This document shows, piece by piece, positions 54,488 to 63,852 of a DNA stretch of 64,000 nt; position 1 is the first letter of the stretch; each line of letters starts with the position of its first letter. Where the stretch lies: NCBI GenBank assembly GCA_003242085.1, contig QBML01000018.1, forward strand, positions 29,725 to 93,724, in the 5' to 3' direction. The translations under genes and the position numbers were made by a program. The stretch comes from Pseudanabaena frigida. Lineage in GTDB: Bacteria; Cyanobacteriota; Cyanobacteriia; Pseudanabaenales; Pseudanabaenaceae. The notes below the pieces were generated by a model that made no database searches, had not been told where the DNA came from, and was given only the letters and a program-made list of their open reading frames with translations.

Positions 54488-55378
54488 TTAAGCTTCCCAG
54501 AGTTTACTGATATTTTTTTCTAGACGCTCCTCTGCTTCAGCAAATACCTGTGCTGAATTATCGAGAATCTCACCAGCATGAAGTTCGAGCAGTTTTGTGG
54601 AGAGAGCAATACGATTGCGCGACTCGTCGATATCCACAACAACAGCCTTGATTACATCATTGAGCTGAAACACCCGCGTAGGATCGCTAACAGGCTTTTG
54701 GCTCATTTCTTTGACATGGAGTAAGCCTGAAACTCCTGCAAATTCTACAAATGCGCCAAAGGGGCGAATATTAGTAATCTTGCCAGTGATCAGTTGTCCT
54801 TTAGCAAGTTGATTCATCGCCGCAAGTTTGGCGGCTTGACGGTTAGACAGAACTAACTTCTTGCGAGTTTCATCAGCATCTAAAACCATTACAGGAATAG
54901 TTTTGCCGATCAACTTGGCAAGATCGGTTGTGTCTGACAAGTGCGATCGCGGTACAAAGCCACGCAATCCTACAGAGTCAACAATTACACCGCCACTGTT
55001 TGTACCGATTACCTTAGTTTCAAATACCTTGGATTCAGCTTGATAATCCCGTAGTGTTTGCCAAGCTTGCTTGAATAGCAAGCGGCGTACTGAAAGCTTC
55101 ACTTCACCATCAGCATTCTGGCTGCTAATGATCAGAAATTCGTACTCATTGCCAATTGGGAAGGCATCATTAGAGCGCGAGGAGCCACTGAGAGTAGCTT
55201 CTTCAATTGGGAGAAAACCTAAAGATTTAGCGCCAATATCGACATAAATGCCACTACTTTCGACTGAAATTACCTTGCCCTTCACGGTTTGCCCCACAGC
55301 AAACTCGTAATTATGCTCGGCGAGGGCATTGGCAAAATCGTCGGCAGAAAATGACTGAATATTTGTTGTGGCGTTCAT
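54488..55378 (-). CDS. Cyanobacterial S1-like ribosomal protein (three S1 domains)
   Basis: A 296-aa RNA-binding protein. The three S1 OB-fold repeats start near residues 26 (VGQTVKGKVISVESSGIYVDIG), 112 (VFETKVIGTNSGGVIVDSVGLRGFVPRSHL) and 193 (KGQLITGKITNIRPFGAFVEFAGVSGLLHVKEMS). This three-domain size is typical of cyanobacterial and chloroplast S1; it could be the Rps1A or the Rps1B type. It would bind mRNA leaders during translation initiation. A strong terminator follows. Confidence 0.88.
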   Translation of the reverse strand: MNATTNIQSFSADDFANALAEHNYEFAVGQTVKGKVISVESSGIYVDIGAKSLGFLPIEEATLSGSSRSNDAFPIGNEYEFLIISSQNADGEVKLSVRRLLFKQAWQTLRDYQAESKVFETKVIGTNSGGVIVDSVGLRGFVPRSHLSDTTDLAKLIGKTIPVMVLDADETRKKLVLSNRQAAKLAAMNQLAKGQLITGKITNIRPFGAFVEFAGVSGLLHVKEMSQKPVSDPTRVFQLNDVIKAVVVDIDESRNRIALSTKLLELHAGEILDNSAQVFAEAEERLEKNISKLWEA

Positions 55379-55445
55379 GGATAGAGATAAATATGCTAAA
55401 GATGCGAAGCGTTACTTGCGTGTATTTTATTGTAATTGTCTCACA

Positions 55446-55491
55446 GCGATTATAGAGAATATGAAGTAAATCTATCTTTCTCGATAATCGC
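55446..55491. repeat. 14-bp dyad upstream of the S1 gene
   Basis: GCGATTATAGAGAA and TTCTCGATAATCGC, one mismatch, about 70 bases upstream of the S1 start and close to the end of the next minus-strand gene at 55546. Confidence 0.5.
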
Positions 55492-55545
55492 TACGCTTCT
55501 TAATACAAAAAAACAAAATTATTGAGGCGAGCTTCTCACGCTTCA

Positions 55546-55941
55546 TTAATTTTGGGCTTTATGCGAATCACCAATCAGATAAATCACAAATAGTAAAACC
55601 ATTACAGAATCGATCGCGATCGCAATGCCTGCTTGATGACCGAGATACTGCCGACCGTATATAAGCACTAAAGCAATAAAAGTAAGCTTGCTAATACTAG
55701 AGACAGTCAAAATCAAGGGACGACTTACAGACTTGAACGCACCGTAGATTTGCATTGCGCCAACAAGTGTAATTAAAGCGCCCCAGTTACGCACAATAAT
55801 TTCTGCAAGTTGACCATCCAAAGACACACCAAATGTAGAACGTAAGGCTTCCTGTGGAGCGATCGCTGCATAAAATAAGGTGCAAGTCAGTGCACCAGAC
55901 ACGAGCATAATCCACTTTATTTGGGCAACAATCCACTTCAT
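55546..55941 (-). CDS. Small four-helix membrane protein, unknown
   Basis: A 131-aa protein with four predicted helices (about residues 8-26, 48-68, 78-94 and 104-124). It begins MKWIVAQIKWIMLVSGALTC. It has no catalytic motif, and I do not recognise the family with certainty (it resembles DUF4345-like small membrane proteins). The gene stands alone between the S1 gene and a palindrome cluster. Confidence 0.65.
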   Translation of the reverse strand: MKWIVAQIKWIMLVSGALTCTLFYAAIAPQEALRSTFGVSLDGQLAEIIVRNWGALITLVGAMQIYGAFKSVSRPLILTVSSISKLTFIALVLIYGRQYLGHQAGIAIAIDSVMVLLFVIYLIGDSHKAQN

Positions 55942-56007
55942 CGGTTTTCCTAATCTGAATATTCGCCTAAATTAGACAACTCTTTATGGTCGATAAAACT
56001 ATAGCTA

Positions 56008-56050
56008 GTTAAGAAAAAGTGCGGTGCGACGCACCGCACTTTTTCTTAAC
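56008..56050. repeat. 21-bp perfect palindrome, first of three
   Basis: GTTAAGAAAAAGTGCGGTGC leads the left arm; the two arms are separated by a single A. The 474-base gap 55942-56415 contains this, two further palindromes and the ftsH promoter, with no gene. Confidence 0.8.
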
Positions 56051-56077
56051 TACAGCTTGTTTAGGCTTTATGCAGTA

Positions 56078-56128
56078 CAAGAAATTTTTTAAAAGTGTTG
56101 CTTCGCAACACTTTTAAAAAATTTCTTG
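56078..56128. repeat. Palindrome of GTGTTGC/GCAACAC family (24-bp stem)
   Basis: CAAGAAATTTTTTAAAAGTG leads the left arm; the loop is TTC. The right flank GGGTTTTGAGAAAGCGCAAAGCACCG resembles the flanks at 60246 and 22515. Confidence 0.85.
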
Positions 56129-56167
56129 GGTTTTGAGAAAGCGCAAAGCACCGTAACGGCTTAATTC

Positions 56168-56283
56168 TATAGCAATAACAGAGATAGCTAGGCAAAATCA
56201 AAACCCAAATAAATAGAGGCGGCGCTTCGCGCCGCCTCTATTTATTTGGGTTTTATGTCCTAAGCAAAACTTGCATTGCTATA
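56168..56283. repeat. MITE-like palindromic element, family A (116 bp, inverted)
   Basis: The ends TATAGCAAT and ATTGCTATA are perfect inverted repeats. The centre is a 26-bp perfect stem (AAAACCCAAATAAATAGAGG plus CGGCGC, loop TTC; 56200-56254). Read on the minus strand, its flanks (GCAAGTTTTGCTTAGGACAT and CCTAGCTATCTCTG) match the element at 63706 and, less closely, the one at 11240. Confidence 0.82.
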
Positions 56284-56415
56284 TATCAAATTGATGAGCT
56301 TGCTTATCAATTTGATACTCTTCAGGCAGGTGCGAAAGCGAATGCACTAGACTAGTAGATAATTAATAAAGTCAAGCGATTACCGCATCGACGGGGTTAT
56401 AAGGAGCTACAGGCA

Positions 56416-58311
56416 GTGATGTCTTCTCAAGAAAAAATCTTTCGGCAAATCTTTCGGACAAACTTGTGGCGGCGCGTCAAAACGACGGTCATAAGTTTAG
56501 CAATATTGCAGAGTGTGGCGCTGACAGTGCCAACCTCTGCTCGTGCTGACGGAGAAAATGCATCGACTATCGGATATACCGAACTACTTTCGAGCGTAAA
56601 AGATAATAAAGTCCAAAAAATCGACCTTGAAAGCAACGGTTTAGCAGCAGAAGCAGTTTTGAAAGATGGTCGAAAAGTCAGGATCGATCTAATCGCCCGT
56701 GATGGCAATACCGAGTTGATGAAGGCATTACGTGAAAACAATGTCGATATAGCGGTAAGAGCACCTCAGCAACCAACATTAATTTGGCAACTCGCTAGTA
56801 CATTTTTTGTACCCTTGCTGTTGATTTTTGTACTGTTGATGGTGTTACGTCGCCTCAGCAATGCCCCAGGTGGCCCTGGACAAACTCTCAGTTTTGGCAA
56901 AACAAAGGCAAGATTTTCGCCTGAAGCCAAGACAGGTATCATGTTTGAGGATGTTGCAGGAATTGATACCGCCAAAGAAGAATTACAGGAAGTTGTCACA
57001 TTTCTCAAACAGCCCGATCGCTTTACAGCAGTTGGCGCAAAAATCCCCAAGGGCGTATTGCTGATTGGTCCTCCAGGAACTGGTAAGACACTCTTGGCTA
57101 AGGCGATCGCAGGAGAGGCAGGGGTTCCTTTCTTCTCGTTGTCGGGTTCTGAGTTTGTGGAAATGTTTGTTGGGGTTGGCGCTTCTCGTGTACGTGACCT
57201 ATTCCAAAAAGCCAAAGAAAATGCGCCCTGTATCATCTTCATTGATGAAATTGATGCAGTCGGGCGGCAGCGAGGAACTGGTATCGGGGGAGGCAACGAT
57301 GAGCGCGAGCAAACCCTTAACCAAATGCTAACGGAAATGGATGGGTTTCAGGGAAATACGGGTGTAATCGTGGTAGCAGCTACCAATCGTCCAGATGTTC
57401 TTGATAGTGCTTTGCTACGTCCAGGTAGATTTGATCGCCAGATTACAGTAGACTTGCCTGACTTCAAAGGTCGTCAAGAAATTCTCAAAGTCCATGCCCG
57501 CAATAAAAAGCTAGATGAGAATGTCTCCATAGAGGCAATCGCCCGCCGCACTCCTGGATTTGCTGGAGCAGATTTGGCTAACTTACTAAATGAAGCTGCA
57601 ATTTTAACCGCCAGACGTTATAAAGAGGCGATCGGTGAATTAGAAATTTCTGATGCGATTGATCGGGTCAAGATTGGCATGACTCTGAAACCTTTATTGA
57701 ATAGCGCGGAAAAAACCAAAACGGCTTATCACGAAATCGGACATGCTTTGCTCACAACCTTGCTAAAAAACACTGACCCGTTGGATAAAGTTACAATTAT
57801 CCCTCGCTCTGGCGGGACTCTCGGCTTTTCATTGTCTCTTCCATCTGAAGAAATGGGGCTTGAGACTCGTTCCACGCTTCTAGACATGATTACTGTAGCT
57901 TTGGGTGGCAGAGCCGCCGAAGAAGTAGTCTTTGGCATTGCAGAAATTGATGTTGGTGCTAGCAGCGACTTGCAAAAAGTGGCTAAAATTGCGCGCACGA
58001 TGGTTACTAAATTAGGGATGTCTAGCTTAGGTTTGGCAGCCTTTGAGGGACAGCAACAAAATGAATTTAGTTGGATGCAAAAGAACGAGTATTCCGAAGA
58101 AATTGCGAGTAAAATTGACCAACAAGTCCGAAATATCGCTAAAACATGCTATGACCAAGCGAAGCAGATTATTTTGGAAAATCGTGATCTTTGTGATCGA
58201 CTAGTCGATATTCTTCTGGAATCGGAAACCTTAGATGGTGAAGAATTTCGTAAGATTGTTTCCCAATACACGCAATTGCCTGAGAAACAAACTGCTTCAT
58301 TAAAATTTTAA
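56416..58311 (+). CDS. ftsH: ATP-dependent zinc metalloprotease FtsH
   Basis: A 631-aa AAA+ membrane protease. An N-terminal signal/anchor (about 22-45) and a lumenal domain precede a second helix (near 122-142). The AAA module has Walker A GPPGTGKT, Walker [16 protein letters not shown] and the [11 protein letters not shown]. The zinc site is HEIGH near residue 438. The family degrades membrane proteins, in cyanobacteria notably damaged photosystem II subunits. AAGGAG lies about 10 bases before the start. The particular paralogue (FtsH1 to FtsH4) is not resolved. Confidence 0.95.
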   Translation: MMSSQEKIFRQIFRTNLWRRVKTTVISLAILQSVALTVPTSARADGENASTIGYTELLSSVKDNKVQKIDLESNGLAAEAVLKDGRKVRIDLIARDGNTELMKALRENNVDIAVRAPQQPTLIWQLASTFFVPLLLIFVLLMVLRRLSNAPGGPGQTLSFGKTKARFSPEAKTGIMFEDVAGIDTAKEELQEVVTFLKQPDRFTAVGAKIPKGVLLIGPPGTGKTLLAKAIAGEAGVPFFSLSGSEFVEMFVGVGASRVRDLFQKAKENAPCIIFIDEIDAVGRQRGTGIGGGNDEREQTLNQMLTEMDGFQGNTGVIVVAATNRPDVLDSALLRPGRFDRQITVDLPDFKGRQEILKVHARNKKLDENVSIEAIARRTPGFAGADLANLLNEAAILTARRYKEAIGELEISDAIDRVKIGMTLKPLLNSAEKTKTAYHEIGHALLTTLLKNTDPLDKVTIIPRSGGTLGFSLSLPSEEMGLETRSTLLDMITVALGGRAAEEVVFGIAEIDVGASSDLQKVAKIARTMVTKLGMSSLGLAAFEGQQQNEFSWMQKNEYSEEIASKIDQQVRNIAKTCYDQAKQIILENRDLCDRLVDILLESETLDGEEFRKIVSQYTQLPEKQTASLKF

Positions 58312-58336
58312 CTAGCATAAATAACTAATTAGCCAT

Positions 58337-58379
58337 AAAAATAGATAAGGATGTGCAAAGCACATCCTTATCTATTTTT
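58337..58379. terminator. 20-bp perfect palindrome between ftsH and pheA
   Basis: AAAAATAGATAAGGATGTGC AAA and its exact complement, ending in TATTTTT. It terminates ftsH or lies in the pheA leader, and it ends 9 bases before the pheA ATG, so it could also mask that ribosome-binding site. Confidence 0.8.
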
Positions 58380-58388
58380 GGACTTAAT

Positions 58389-59225
58389 ATGACAACGATC
58401 GCTTATCTTGGTCCCGCAGGTACATACTCAGAAATGGCTGCCCTGCAATATTTGCAGTTAAATTATCCAGACTTAACACGAGATATTCCCACACTGCGCC
58501 CTTACCAAACTATTCCTCAAGCAATTAACGCCGCTGAGCATGGTCATGTTGATATTGCGGTTGTGCCTGTAGAAAACTCGATCCAAGGCGGTGTAACCAT
58601 GACCCTCGATAGCCTTTGGCAATCCGAGTCTTTGCAGATCCAACAGGCGATCGTCCTACCGATCGCCCATGCCTTGATTACTCGCGCCCCAAATCTTGAG
58701 GATATTAAAGCTGTCTATTCGCATCCCCAAAGTTTAGCCCAGTGCCAACAATGGCTCGATCGCTATCTACCAAACGTTCAACAGATTGCCACTGACTCCA
58801 ATACCGATCGGTTACATAGTGTTGCTGAAGATGCGACAGTAGCGGCGATCGCTTCACAACATGCCGCTGAGCTATACAAATTACCAGTTCTAAAATTTCC
58901 CATTAACGATCAACCAGATAATTGCACTCGTTTTTTGGTCTTAGGTCGCACTACGCCCACGACAAAAGGCACGCATTCATCACTCGCCTTTAGCCTCAAG
59001 CGCAATATGCCAGGCGCATTAGTAAAACCTTTGTTAGTATTTGCCGATCGCCAGATCAATTTGAGCCGTATCGAGTCACGCCCCACTAAGCGATCGCTTG
59101 GTGAATATATTTTCTTCCTCGACATTGATGCGGCGATCGAAGACCCTAACTTCAGCGAAGCCTTAGTCGAACTGCAAAACGTTACTGAAAACCTCAAAAT
59201 CCTTGGTAGTTATTCCATCGCTTAA
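58389..59225 (+). CDS. pheA: Prephenate dehydratase (phenylalanine biosynthesis)
   Basis: A 278-aa monofunctional enzyme converting prephenate to phenylpyruvate. The catalytic domain begins IAYLGPAGTYSEMAAL and includes VPVENSIQGGVTMTLD and NCTRFLVLGR (TRF motif). A C-terminal ACT domain (LKRNMPGALVKPLLVFADRQINLSRIESRPTKRSLGEY, with the ESRP motif) suggests phenylalanine feedback. The ORF track starts inside the palindrome at 58353. The ATG at 58389 gives the conserved N-terminus. Confidence 0.93.
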   Translation: MTTIAYLGPAGTYSEMAALQYLQLNYPDLTRDIPTLRPYQTIPQAINAAEHGHVDIAVVPVENSIQGGVTMTLDSLWQSESLQIQQAIVLPIAHALITRAPNLEDIKAVYSHPQSLAQCQQWLDRYLPNVQQIATDSNTDRLHSVAEDATVAAIASQHAAELYKLPVLKFPINDQPDNCTRFLVLGRTTPTTKGTHSSLAFSLKRNMPGALVKPLLVFADRQINLSRIESRPTKRSLGEYIFFLDIDAAIEDPNFSEALVELQNVTENLKILGSYSIA

Positions 59226-59258
59226 CGAGATAGTAAAAGCTGCTAAGCCCCGCTCTTA

Positions 59259-60020
59259 CTATATTTTTGAATGAGCAAGACGTTTATTCCGCATCAGCAC
59301 GTTAGCACCTTCATTAGTTTGCTCAATTACTAATAGCGGTGTTGGTTTAGCAGTTTGATCCCAACTAATTACTGCTAGCCTTCCTTGAATCGTAGGTTGC
59401 CAATTACGGTTTTCATCTGAGGCAACAACAAAACTTTCTAGCCCTGCCGCCAAATCTTTGAGAATACTTTGCGAACCATGAGCAGGAATCTTCGCTAATT
59501 TGACATGGATACGAAAAAGCACGCGGATTTGTGAATCGTCGTGGTGTTCTGGTTGAAAAGCTACATCAAAAATCACATCTACTTTTCGCGCATTACCACT
59601 ATCTTCCTCACTTGGCATCAAAGCAGGCGCAACTTTTTGACGAAGATTAACCTTCATCTGCGCCAAGATAATTTCACAAAAATGAGGCTCCTCCATTCTC
59701 ATACTCAGATAATCCAGATTAAACTCACGGGAATGAATCAGATCGGGGTTACGCTCGTTTTCATCAATAGTATGCAATGCAAGTTTTAGCTTTTTGGCAA
59801 GCTCCTGATTTTTGATTTTTTCGACCTTAAGTTGTTGTCGATTTTTTCGCAATTGCCAGTAATGATAGGCAGTCGCGCCAAGTGCGCCCCACAGTAAGAC
59901 CAGCAATAAGCTCACACAAACCGTGTTTTGCAGTGGCATGGTTGACTGCTCGATTGAGCCTAACAAACCTTCGCGATCGCTAGGTTTTACAGTCATTAGA
60001 ACTCTTGATGCGTACAACAT
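59259..60020 (-). CDS. Conserved membrane-anchored protein, unknown function
   Basis: A 253-aa protein with one helix (about 32-54), a charged coiled-coil-like stretch (55-90) and a mixed alpha/beta domain. It appears to be a cyanobacterial protein without assigned function. A start at the internal ATG 59996 (MTVKPSDREG) is equally possible; neither has a strong Shine-Dalgarno sequence. Confidence 0.65.
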   Translation of the reverse strand: MLYASRVLMTVKPSDREGLLGSIEQSTMPLQNTVCVSLLLVLLWGALGATAYHYWQLRKNRQQLKVEKIKNQELAKKLKLALHTIDENERNPDLIHSREFNLDYLSMRMEEPHFCEIILAQMKVNLRQKVAPALMPSEEDSGNARKVDVIFDVAFQPEHHDDSQIRVLFRIHVKLAKIPAHGSQSILKDLAAGLESFVVASDENRNWQPTIQGRLAVISWDQTAKPTPLLVIEQTNEGANVLMRNKRLAHSKI

Positions 60021-60187
60021 AAAAATGCACCAATTTTAAATAGAAATTCGGTAAGCTTCCCCTACTTATGACGATTCGCGTAAGTCATAAGTGGCAATTA
60101 TCAATAAAATCTTTCTGATTCCCCCCTCAGACTATTCCCCAAATGCTGCAAATAATGAGCACATTACAGCAATTACCGATCGATCGA

Positions 60188-60270
60188 ACCACAAGAAGAA
60201 TCTTAAAAGCGTTGCTTCACAACGCTTTTAAGATTCTTCTTGGTTTGGGTTTAAGCGCAAAGCGCTGTAT
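60188..60270. repeat. Palindrome of GCGTTG/CAACGC type with conserved right flank
   Basis: AAGAAGAATCTTAAAAGCGT leads a 22-bp perfect stem (60193-60241, loop CTTCA), then TTTGGGTTTAAGCGCAAAGCGCTGTAT. It is related to the palindromes at 21806 and 56078. The gap 60021-60369 holds only this and the hairpin at 60284. Confidence 0.8.
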
Positions 60271-60283
60271 ACAACTAACCCAA

Positions 60284-60318
60284 AAAGTAAAAGCGGCAAT
60301 AAATGCCGCTTTTACTTT
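60284..60318. terminator. 15-bp perfect hairpin
   Basis: AAAGTAAAAGCGGCA ATAAA TGCCGCTTTTACTTT. It lies beyond the stop of the minus-strand gene at 60370 and may be its terminator. Confidence 0.7.
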
Positions 60319-60369
60319 CTATATCTTGCCAAATAAAGCTAAGCTTCACTTAGCGGGGCTTTTGATAAC

Positions 60370-60576
60370 TTAGTCGATAGAAATTGATTGAGGCCCATCA
60401 TTTTTGCTATTGCTGCTAGTAGTAGAAGCAGCATTCACAGTTGCTCCCTGTTTTTCAAGCCACCCCTTTAAAGGATCTTGTTGGAGATCTAGTTTGAGAA
60501 ACCCCGAAACGAGACCACCAAAAAATGCAACGGGTTGCCCTAAGAACTCATTGAGAATCGGTTTTAGCTCGTCCAT
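60370..60576 (-). CDS. Conserved small cyanobacterial protein
   Basis: A 68-aa protein beginning MDELKPILNEFLGQPVAFFGGLVSGFLKLDLQQDPLKGWL. I recall similar short proteins in many cyanobacteria, but no function. The middle (PVAFFGGLVSGFL) is mildly hydrophobic and the tail is Ser/Asn-rich. Confidence 0.72.
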   Translation of the reverse strand: MDELKPILNEFLGQPVAFFGGLVSGFLKLDLQQDPLKGWLEKQGATVNAASTTSSNSKNDGPQSISID

Positions 60577-60734
60577 AAATGCAGAAATGTAGTTTGGGTT
60601 AGATAACAGACAAAGATTTAGATGGCGCTGCCGATAAAGGTAGTACCTATCGCAATTGTACCTTCTTTTTTAGAGACCCGTCATTTAAAGCTGTAGCAAA
60701 CCAGTAGTTCTCATTATGAATCAGCAACGTAGAC

Positions 60735-60790
60735 GCTGACACTATAAATGAAAGCCAGTCGTAGGGCTGGCTTTCATTTATAGTGTCAGC
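60735..60790. terminator. 24-bp perfect palindrome after the kinase gene
   Basis: GCTGACACTATAAATGAAAG leads the left arm; the loop is TCGTAGGG. It ends 6 bases beyond the kinase stop. Confidence 0.8.
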
Positions 60791-60795
60791 CATCT

Positions 60796-62580
60796 TTAAT
60801 TCACTTTTGTAAGACTAGCAATTTTCCATTTACCTTCTTCAAAACGGAGCGTACACACATACTTACCTCGCGATGGCTGGGACTGCGTACTATCAATCTT
60901 GCCATTGACATAAAGCGTTGGGCTTTCAAAAATTTCTACTGTTACATTCGCTTGATTATCTTGAATACCAAAAGAGCCTGCCCGACTAACAGTAAATTCA
61001 CCATAGCGATAAAAAGCATTATTGCTTTGCAACCAGTCAATCGAGCCCTTACGTTTTTCTAAAGCTTCACCTGTAGTTAATTCAGCTAATAATTGACGGT
61101 CGAATGGTGGGGCAAACATTTGATTTTTACTAGCCACTAAGTTATTGACGATCGCCACAGCATCTGACTCAGACAAGGGTTCAATTCCTGTTTTCGTTGA
61201 TGTAGTCGATGTTTTTGTGGGTGTGGGGCGATCGCTAGCTGAATGACTCGCAGAAGGGGATGGGCTAGAAGAAGGGGTAGCCACAACTGATATTGATGGA
61301 CTAGCCACAGATATCGCATCAGGATTTGCGGTAGTAGGGCTAGGCTTACTGGTTTGGTTAGCTTGACTAGTAGCCATTTTTGGCTCATTTACCACACTAG
61401 GATTTCGAGTTGCCATAACCGCACCGATCGCGATCGCGGTTACAAATGCTCCACCCCAAACAGCAACCCATAGACCTTTTTTATCGCTACTACCACTATT
61501 ACTCTGACTAGGGGCATAAATCTGCACGGTAGGCGGAGCTGGATTCGCATAAGCAGGATCGCGACCGCCAGAATTAGCACCAACCTGTGGGGCAGAAGTT
61601 GATGCGGGTTGTGCTAAAGGCTGTGTTGGCAATAATACAGGTGGTGTAGGTACGACTTTTGGAGAAACTTCAGTAATTAAGTTATTACCTTTATTTATAC
61701 CCACAATCGTTGACTGAAGACCGTTTGCAGTCTGACTTGCTTGTTGACTTGGTAACTGGTTCGAGCCTAAGGCTGCTAAAGCTTGACGCACTTCTGATGA
61801 GGTTTCATAGCGATCTTTGTAGTGATAGCGGGTCATCTTAGCCAAGATATCGATTAATCCCGACTTAGTAGACACAAGGTGCTGCCAAATTAATTCCCCC
61901 GTTTGATAGTCTTCCTGTAGTTCGCGAGGCGGCAAACCTGTCAAAGCCTGAATACCGATTACCCCGATCGCATATAGATCGCTATTTGTTCGTGGCTTTC
62001 CTTGAGCTTGTTCGCTGGGCATATAACCCAAAGTACCGATCGCCACTGTCGCAATAGTCTGCCCCTCTTGATTTATTTGATTTTGTACCTGCTTGATTGC
62101 CCCAAAATCGATCAGCACCAACTTGTCATCAGACTTACGCCGAATAATATTATCTGGCTTGATATCACGATGAATTACGCCATGACTATGCGTATATTCC
62201 AAAATATTTAATAAATCATCTAATATCTGGATTACTTGAATGTCCTTCAGCCGATAACCACGTACTAACTCTAGTTCTAGCGATCGCCCTTCAATAAACT
62301 CTTCCACCAGATAAAATTCTCCTTGCTGCTCAAAATAGGCTAGTAAGCGCGGAATGCGATCGTGATTGCCCAACTGAGCAAGAGTTTGCGCCTCACTCGT
62401 AAACAAACGACTAGCAACTTTTAAATATTGGAGGTCATTACTAGCTGGTTTGAGATGCTTGACTACACAGAGGGGCTCATTGGGAATGCGAGTATCATGA
62501 GCGAGATAAGTATGTCCAAATCCGCCCTCACCCAATTTGCTAGCAATGCGGTAGCGCCCATCAAGTAATTGACTAATCAT
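60796..62580 (-). CDS. Ser/Thr protein kinase with transmembrane helix and ARC6-like tail
   Basis: A 594-aa protein. The kinase domain has GEGGFGHTYLAHD (near 17), the Lys in CVVKHL (near 41), VIHRDIKPDNII (near 137), LIDFGAIK (near 156) and GTLGYMPSEQAQG (near 182). A Pro/Ser linker leads to one membrane helix (about 373-393), then a Ser/Thr-rich linker. The C-terminal domain (SESDAVAIVNNLVASK through CTLRFEEGKWKIASL) resembles the ARC6/IMS (DUF4101) domain. It is a cyanobacterial Hanks-type kinase signalling from the membrane; the target is unknown. Confidence 0.9.
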   Translation of the reverse strand: MISQLLDGRYRIASKLGEGGFGHTYLAHDTRIPNEPLCVVKHLKPASNDLQYLKVASRLFTSEAQTLAQLGNHDRIPRLLAYFEQQGEFYLVEEFIEGRSLELELVRGYRLKDIQVIQILDDLLNILEYTHSHGVIHRDIKPDNIIRRKSDDKLVLIDFGAIKQVQNQINQEGQTIATVAIGTLGYMPSEQAQGKPRTNSDLYAIGVIGIQALTGLPPRELQEDYQTGELIWQHLVSTKSGLIDILAKMTRYHYKDRYETSSEVRQALAALGSNQLPSQQASQTANGLQSTIVGINKGNNLITEVSPKVVPTPPVLLPTQPLAQPASTSAPQVGANSGGRDPAYANPAPPTVQIYAPSQSNSGSSDKKGLWVAVWGGAFVTAIAIGAVMATRNPSVVNEPKMATSQANQTSKPSPTTANPDAISVASPSISVVATPSSSPSPSASHSASDRPTPTKTSTTSTKTGIEPLSESDAVAIVNNLVASKNQMFAPPFDRQLLAELTTGEALEKRKGSIDWLQSNNAFYRYGEFTVSRAGSFGIQDNQANVTVEIFESPTLYVNGKIDSTQSQPSRGKYVCTLRFEEGKWKIASLTKVN

Positions 62581-62608
62581 GCTTGCCTACTCCATCTCTG
62601 CAATAAAT

Positions 62609-62686
62609 ATAGCAAAACCCAGAGATTCGAGACGGCACTTCCTGCTATCTCGAATCTCTGGGTTTTAATTCGTCCTAAGTATTATA
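62609..62686. repeat. Palindrome with family-A-like flanks
   Basis: The 19-bp stem AAAACCCAGAGATTCGAGA (62614-62666) is bracketed by TATAGC on the left and GTTTTAATTCGTCCTAAG on the right, like family A at 56168. Probably a shortened or diverged member. The rest of the gap to 62847 shows no gene. Confidence 0.65.
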
Positions 62687-62847
62687 ATGACACCTTGGTT
62701 TATGATGGTTAAGCTGTAATGCCTATAACTAACTTAAAGCGCTAACGTCAGAAAATGACATAGCCTAGAATAGACATATAGCTTTTAGAAACGGTTTGTA
62801 GAAAAGGACTAGTAAACTGCTAGCCGAACCAGTTGTTTTGATGATTT

Positions 62848-63198
62848 ATGGCTAGATACACTCAACATTTCTTAGTTGAAATCGCTCCCGAAGACCTGCA
62901 TTCAACGATTATCAAAACGTTGGAAGCTTGCAGCTTAGTAATTACCTATGAAACCGACGACTATGTGATTGCTCAAGAAATCGAGACGAATGCTTCATTC
63001 GCCAAAATGGTAACTGTAGAAGTTCTAATCCATCGCTCTGAGATAGAAGGTAATCAAGCAAAATTGACTAGTGTTACTAAAAATTCTGAACTACCTCTTC
63101 GTATTAACAATCACTGTCAAGGGATCTCCAATCGCGTTTCTAAAGCATTTAGTGACAGCTCAGCATGGAAACTCTTAGAAGTTACCGCAGGATATTAA
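62848..63198 (+). CDS. Conserved cyanobacterial hypothetical protein upstream of smpB
   Basis: A 116-aa soluble protein: MARYTQHFLVEIAPEDLHST, then YETDDYVIAQEI, FAKMVTVEVLIHRSEI and LPLRINNHCQGI. It resembles small alpha/beta proteins conserved in cyanobacteria; the function is unknown. It precedes smpB by 31 bases and may be co-transcribed with it. Confidence 0.75.
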   Translation: MARYTQHFLVEIAPEDLHSTIIKTLEACSLVITYETDDYVIAQEIETNASFAKMVTVEVLIHRSEIEGNQAKLTSVTKNSELPLRINNHCQGISNRVSKAFSDSSAWKLLEVTAGY

Positions 63199-63229
63199 AA
63201 AGTACTTAGACAGTACTCAATGGGAATAA

Positions 63230-63688
63230 ATGGGCAATTATCGTCGTGTACTCGCCGAAAATCGGCAAGCTAGATTTAATTACGAAATCCTCGAAACTCA
63301 TGAAGCAGGAATCGAGTTGCTTGGTACTGAAGTTAAATCAATTAAAGGAGGAAAAGCAAATCTACGCGATGCCTATGGCATTGTGCGGAAGGGGCAGATC
63401 ATGCTGCTGAATATGTATATTGCCCCCCACCATACAACTAGTGTGTATTTTAATCATGAGCCAACCCGCACTCGCCGCTTGCTGCTGCATAAGGACGAAA
63501 TTCGTAAATTGATCGTGGCTGTACAACAAAAGGGTTTGACTTTAATACCACTTAAGGTTTATCAGAAGGATGGATGGATTAAGGTCGATCTAGCGTTAGT
63601 GCGACAGAAGAAGCTACATGATAAGCGTGATGACATGAAAAAACGCGATGATAAACGTGAAATCGAACGTGCTATGAAAACCCATTAG
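63230..63688 (+). CDS. smpB: SsrA-binding protein SmpB
   Basis: A 152-aa tmRNA-binding protein for rescue of stalled ribosomes. It has the N-terminal beta-barrel (NRQARFNYEILETHEAGIELLGTEVKSIKGGKANLRDAYG), NHEPTRTRRLLLHKDEI in the middle, and a basic tail (KKLHDKRDDMKKRDDKREIERAMK) that enters the ribosomal mRNA channel. Length and motifs are complete. The ATG at 63230 follows a weak GGGAAT. Confidence 0.95.
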   Translation: MGNYRRVLAENRQARFNYEILETHEAGIELLGTEVKSIKGGKANLRDAYGIVRKGQIMLLNMYIAPHHTTSVYFNHEPTRTRRLLLHKDEIRKLIVAVQQKGLTLIPLKVYQKDGWIKVDLALVRQKKLHDKRDDMKKRDDKREIERAMKTH

Positions 63689-63705
63689 CTTCTGCATCGC
63701 TCAGC

Positions 63706-63812
63706 TATAGCAATACAAGTTTTGCTTAGGACATAAAACCCAAAACATAGGGGCGGTGCTATGCACCGCCCCTATGTTTTGATTTGTCCTAGCTATCTCT
63801 TTCATTGCCATA
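63706..63812. repeat. MITE-like palindromic element, family A (107 bp)
   Basis: TATAGCAATACAAGTTTTGC, GGACATAAAACCCA, an 18-bp perfect stem (AAAACATAGGGGCGGTGC, loop TAT; 63742-63780), then GATTTGTCCTAGCTATCTCT and ATTGCCATA. It has the same flanks as 11240 and, inverted, 56168. It lies between smpB and a convergent ABC transporter gene. Confidence 0.82.
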
Positions 63813-63852
63813 ACACAAAGTGAAACTACTGCTGGTTGAACAGCGCTGAAGC

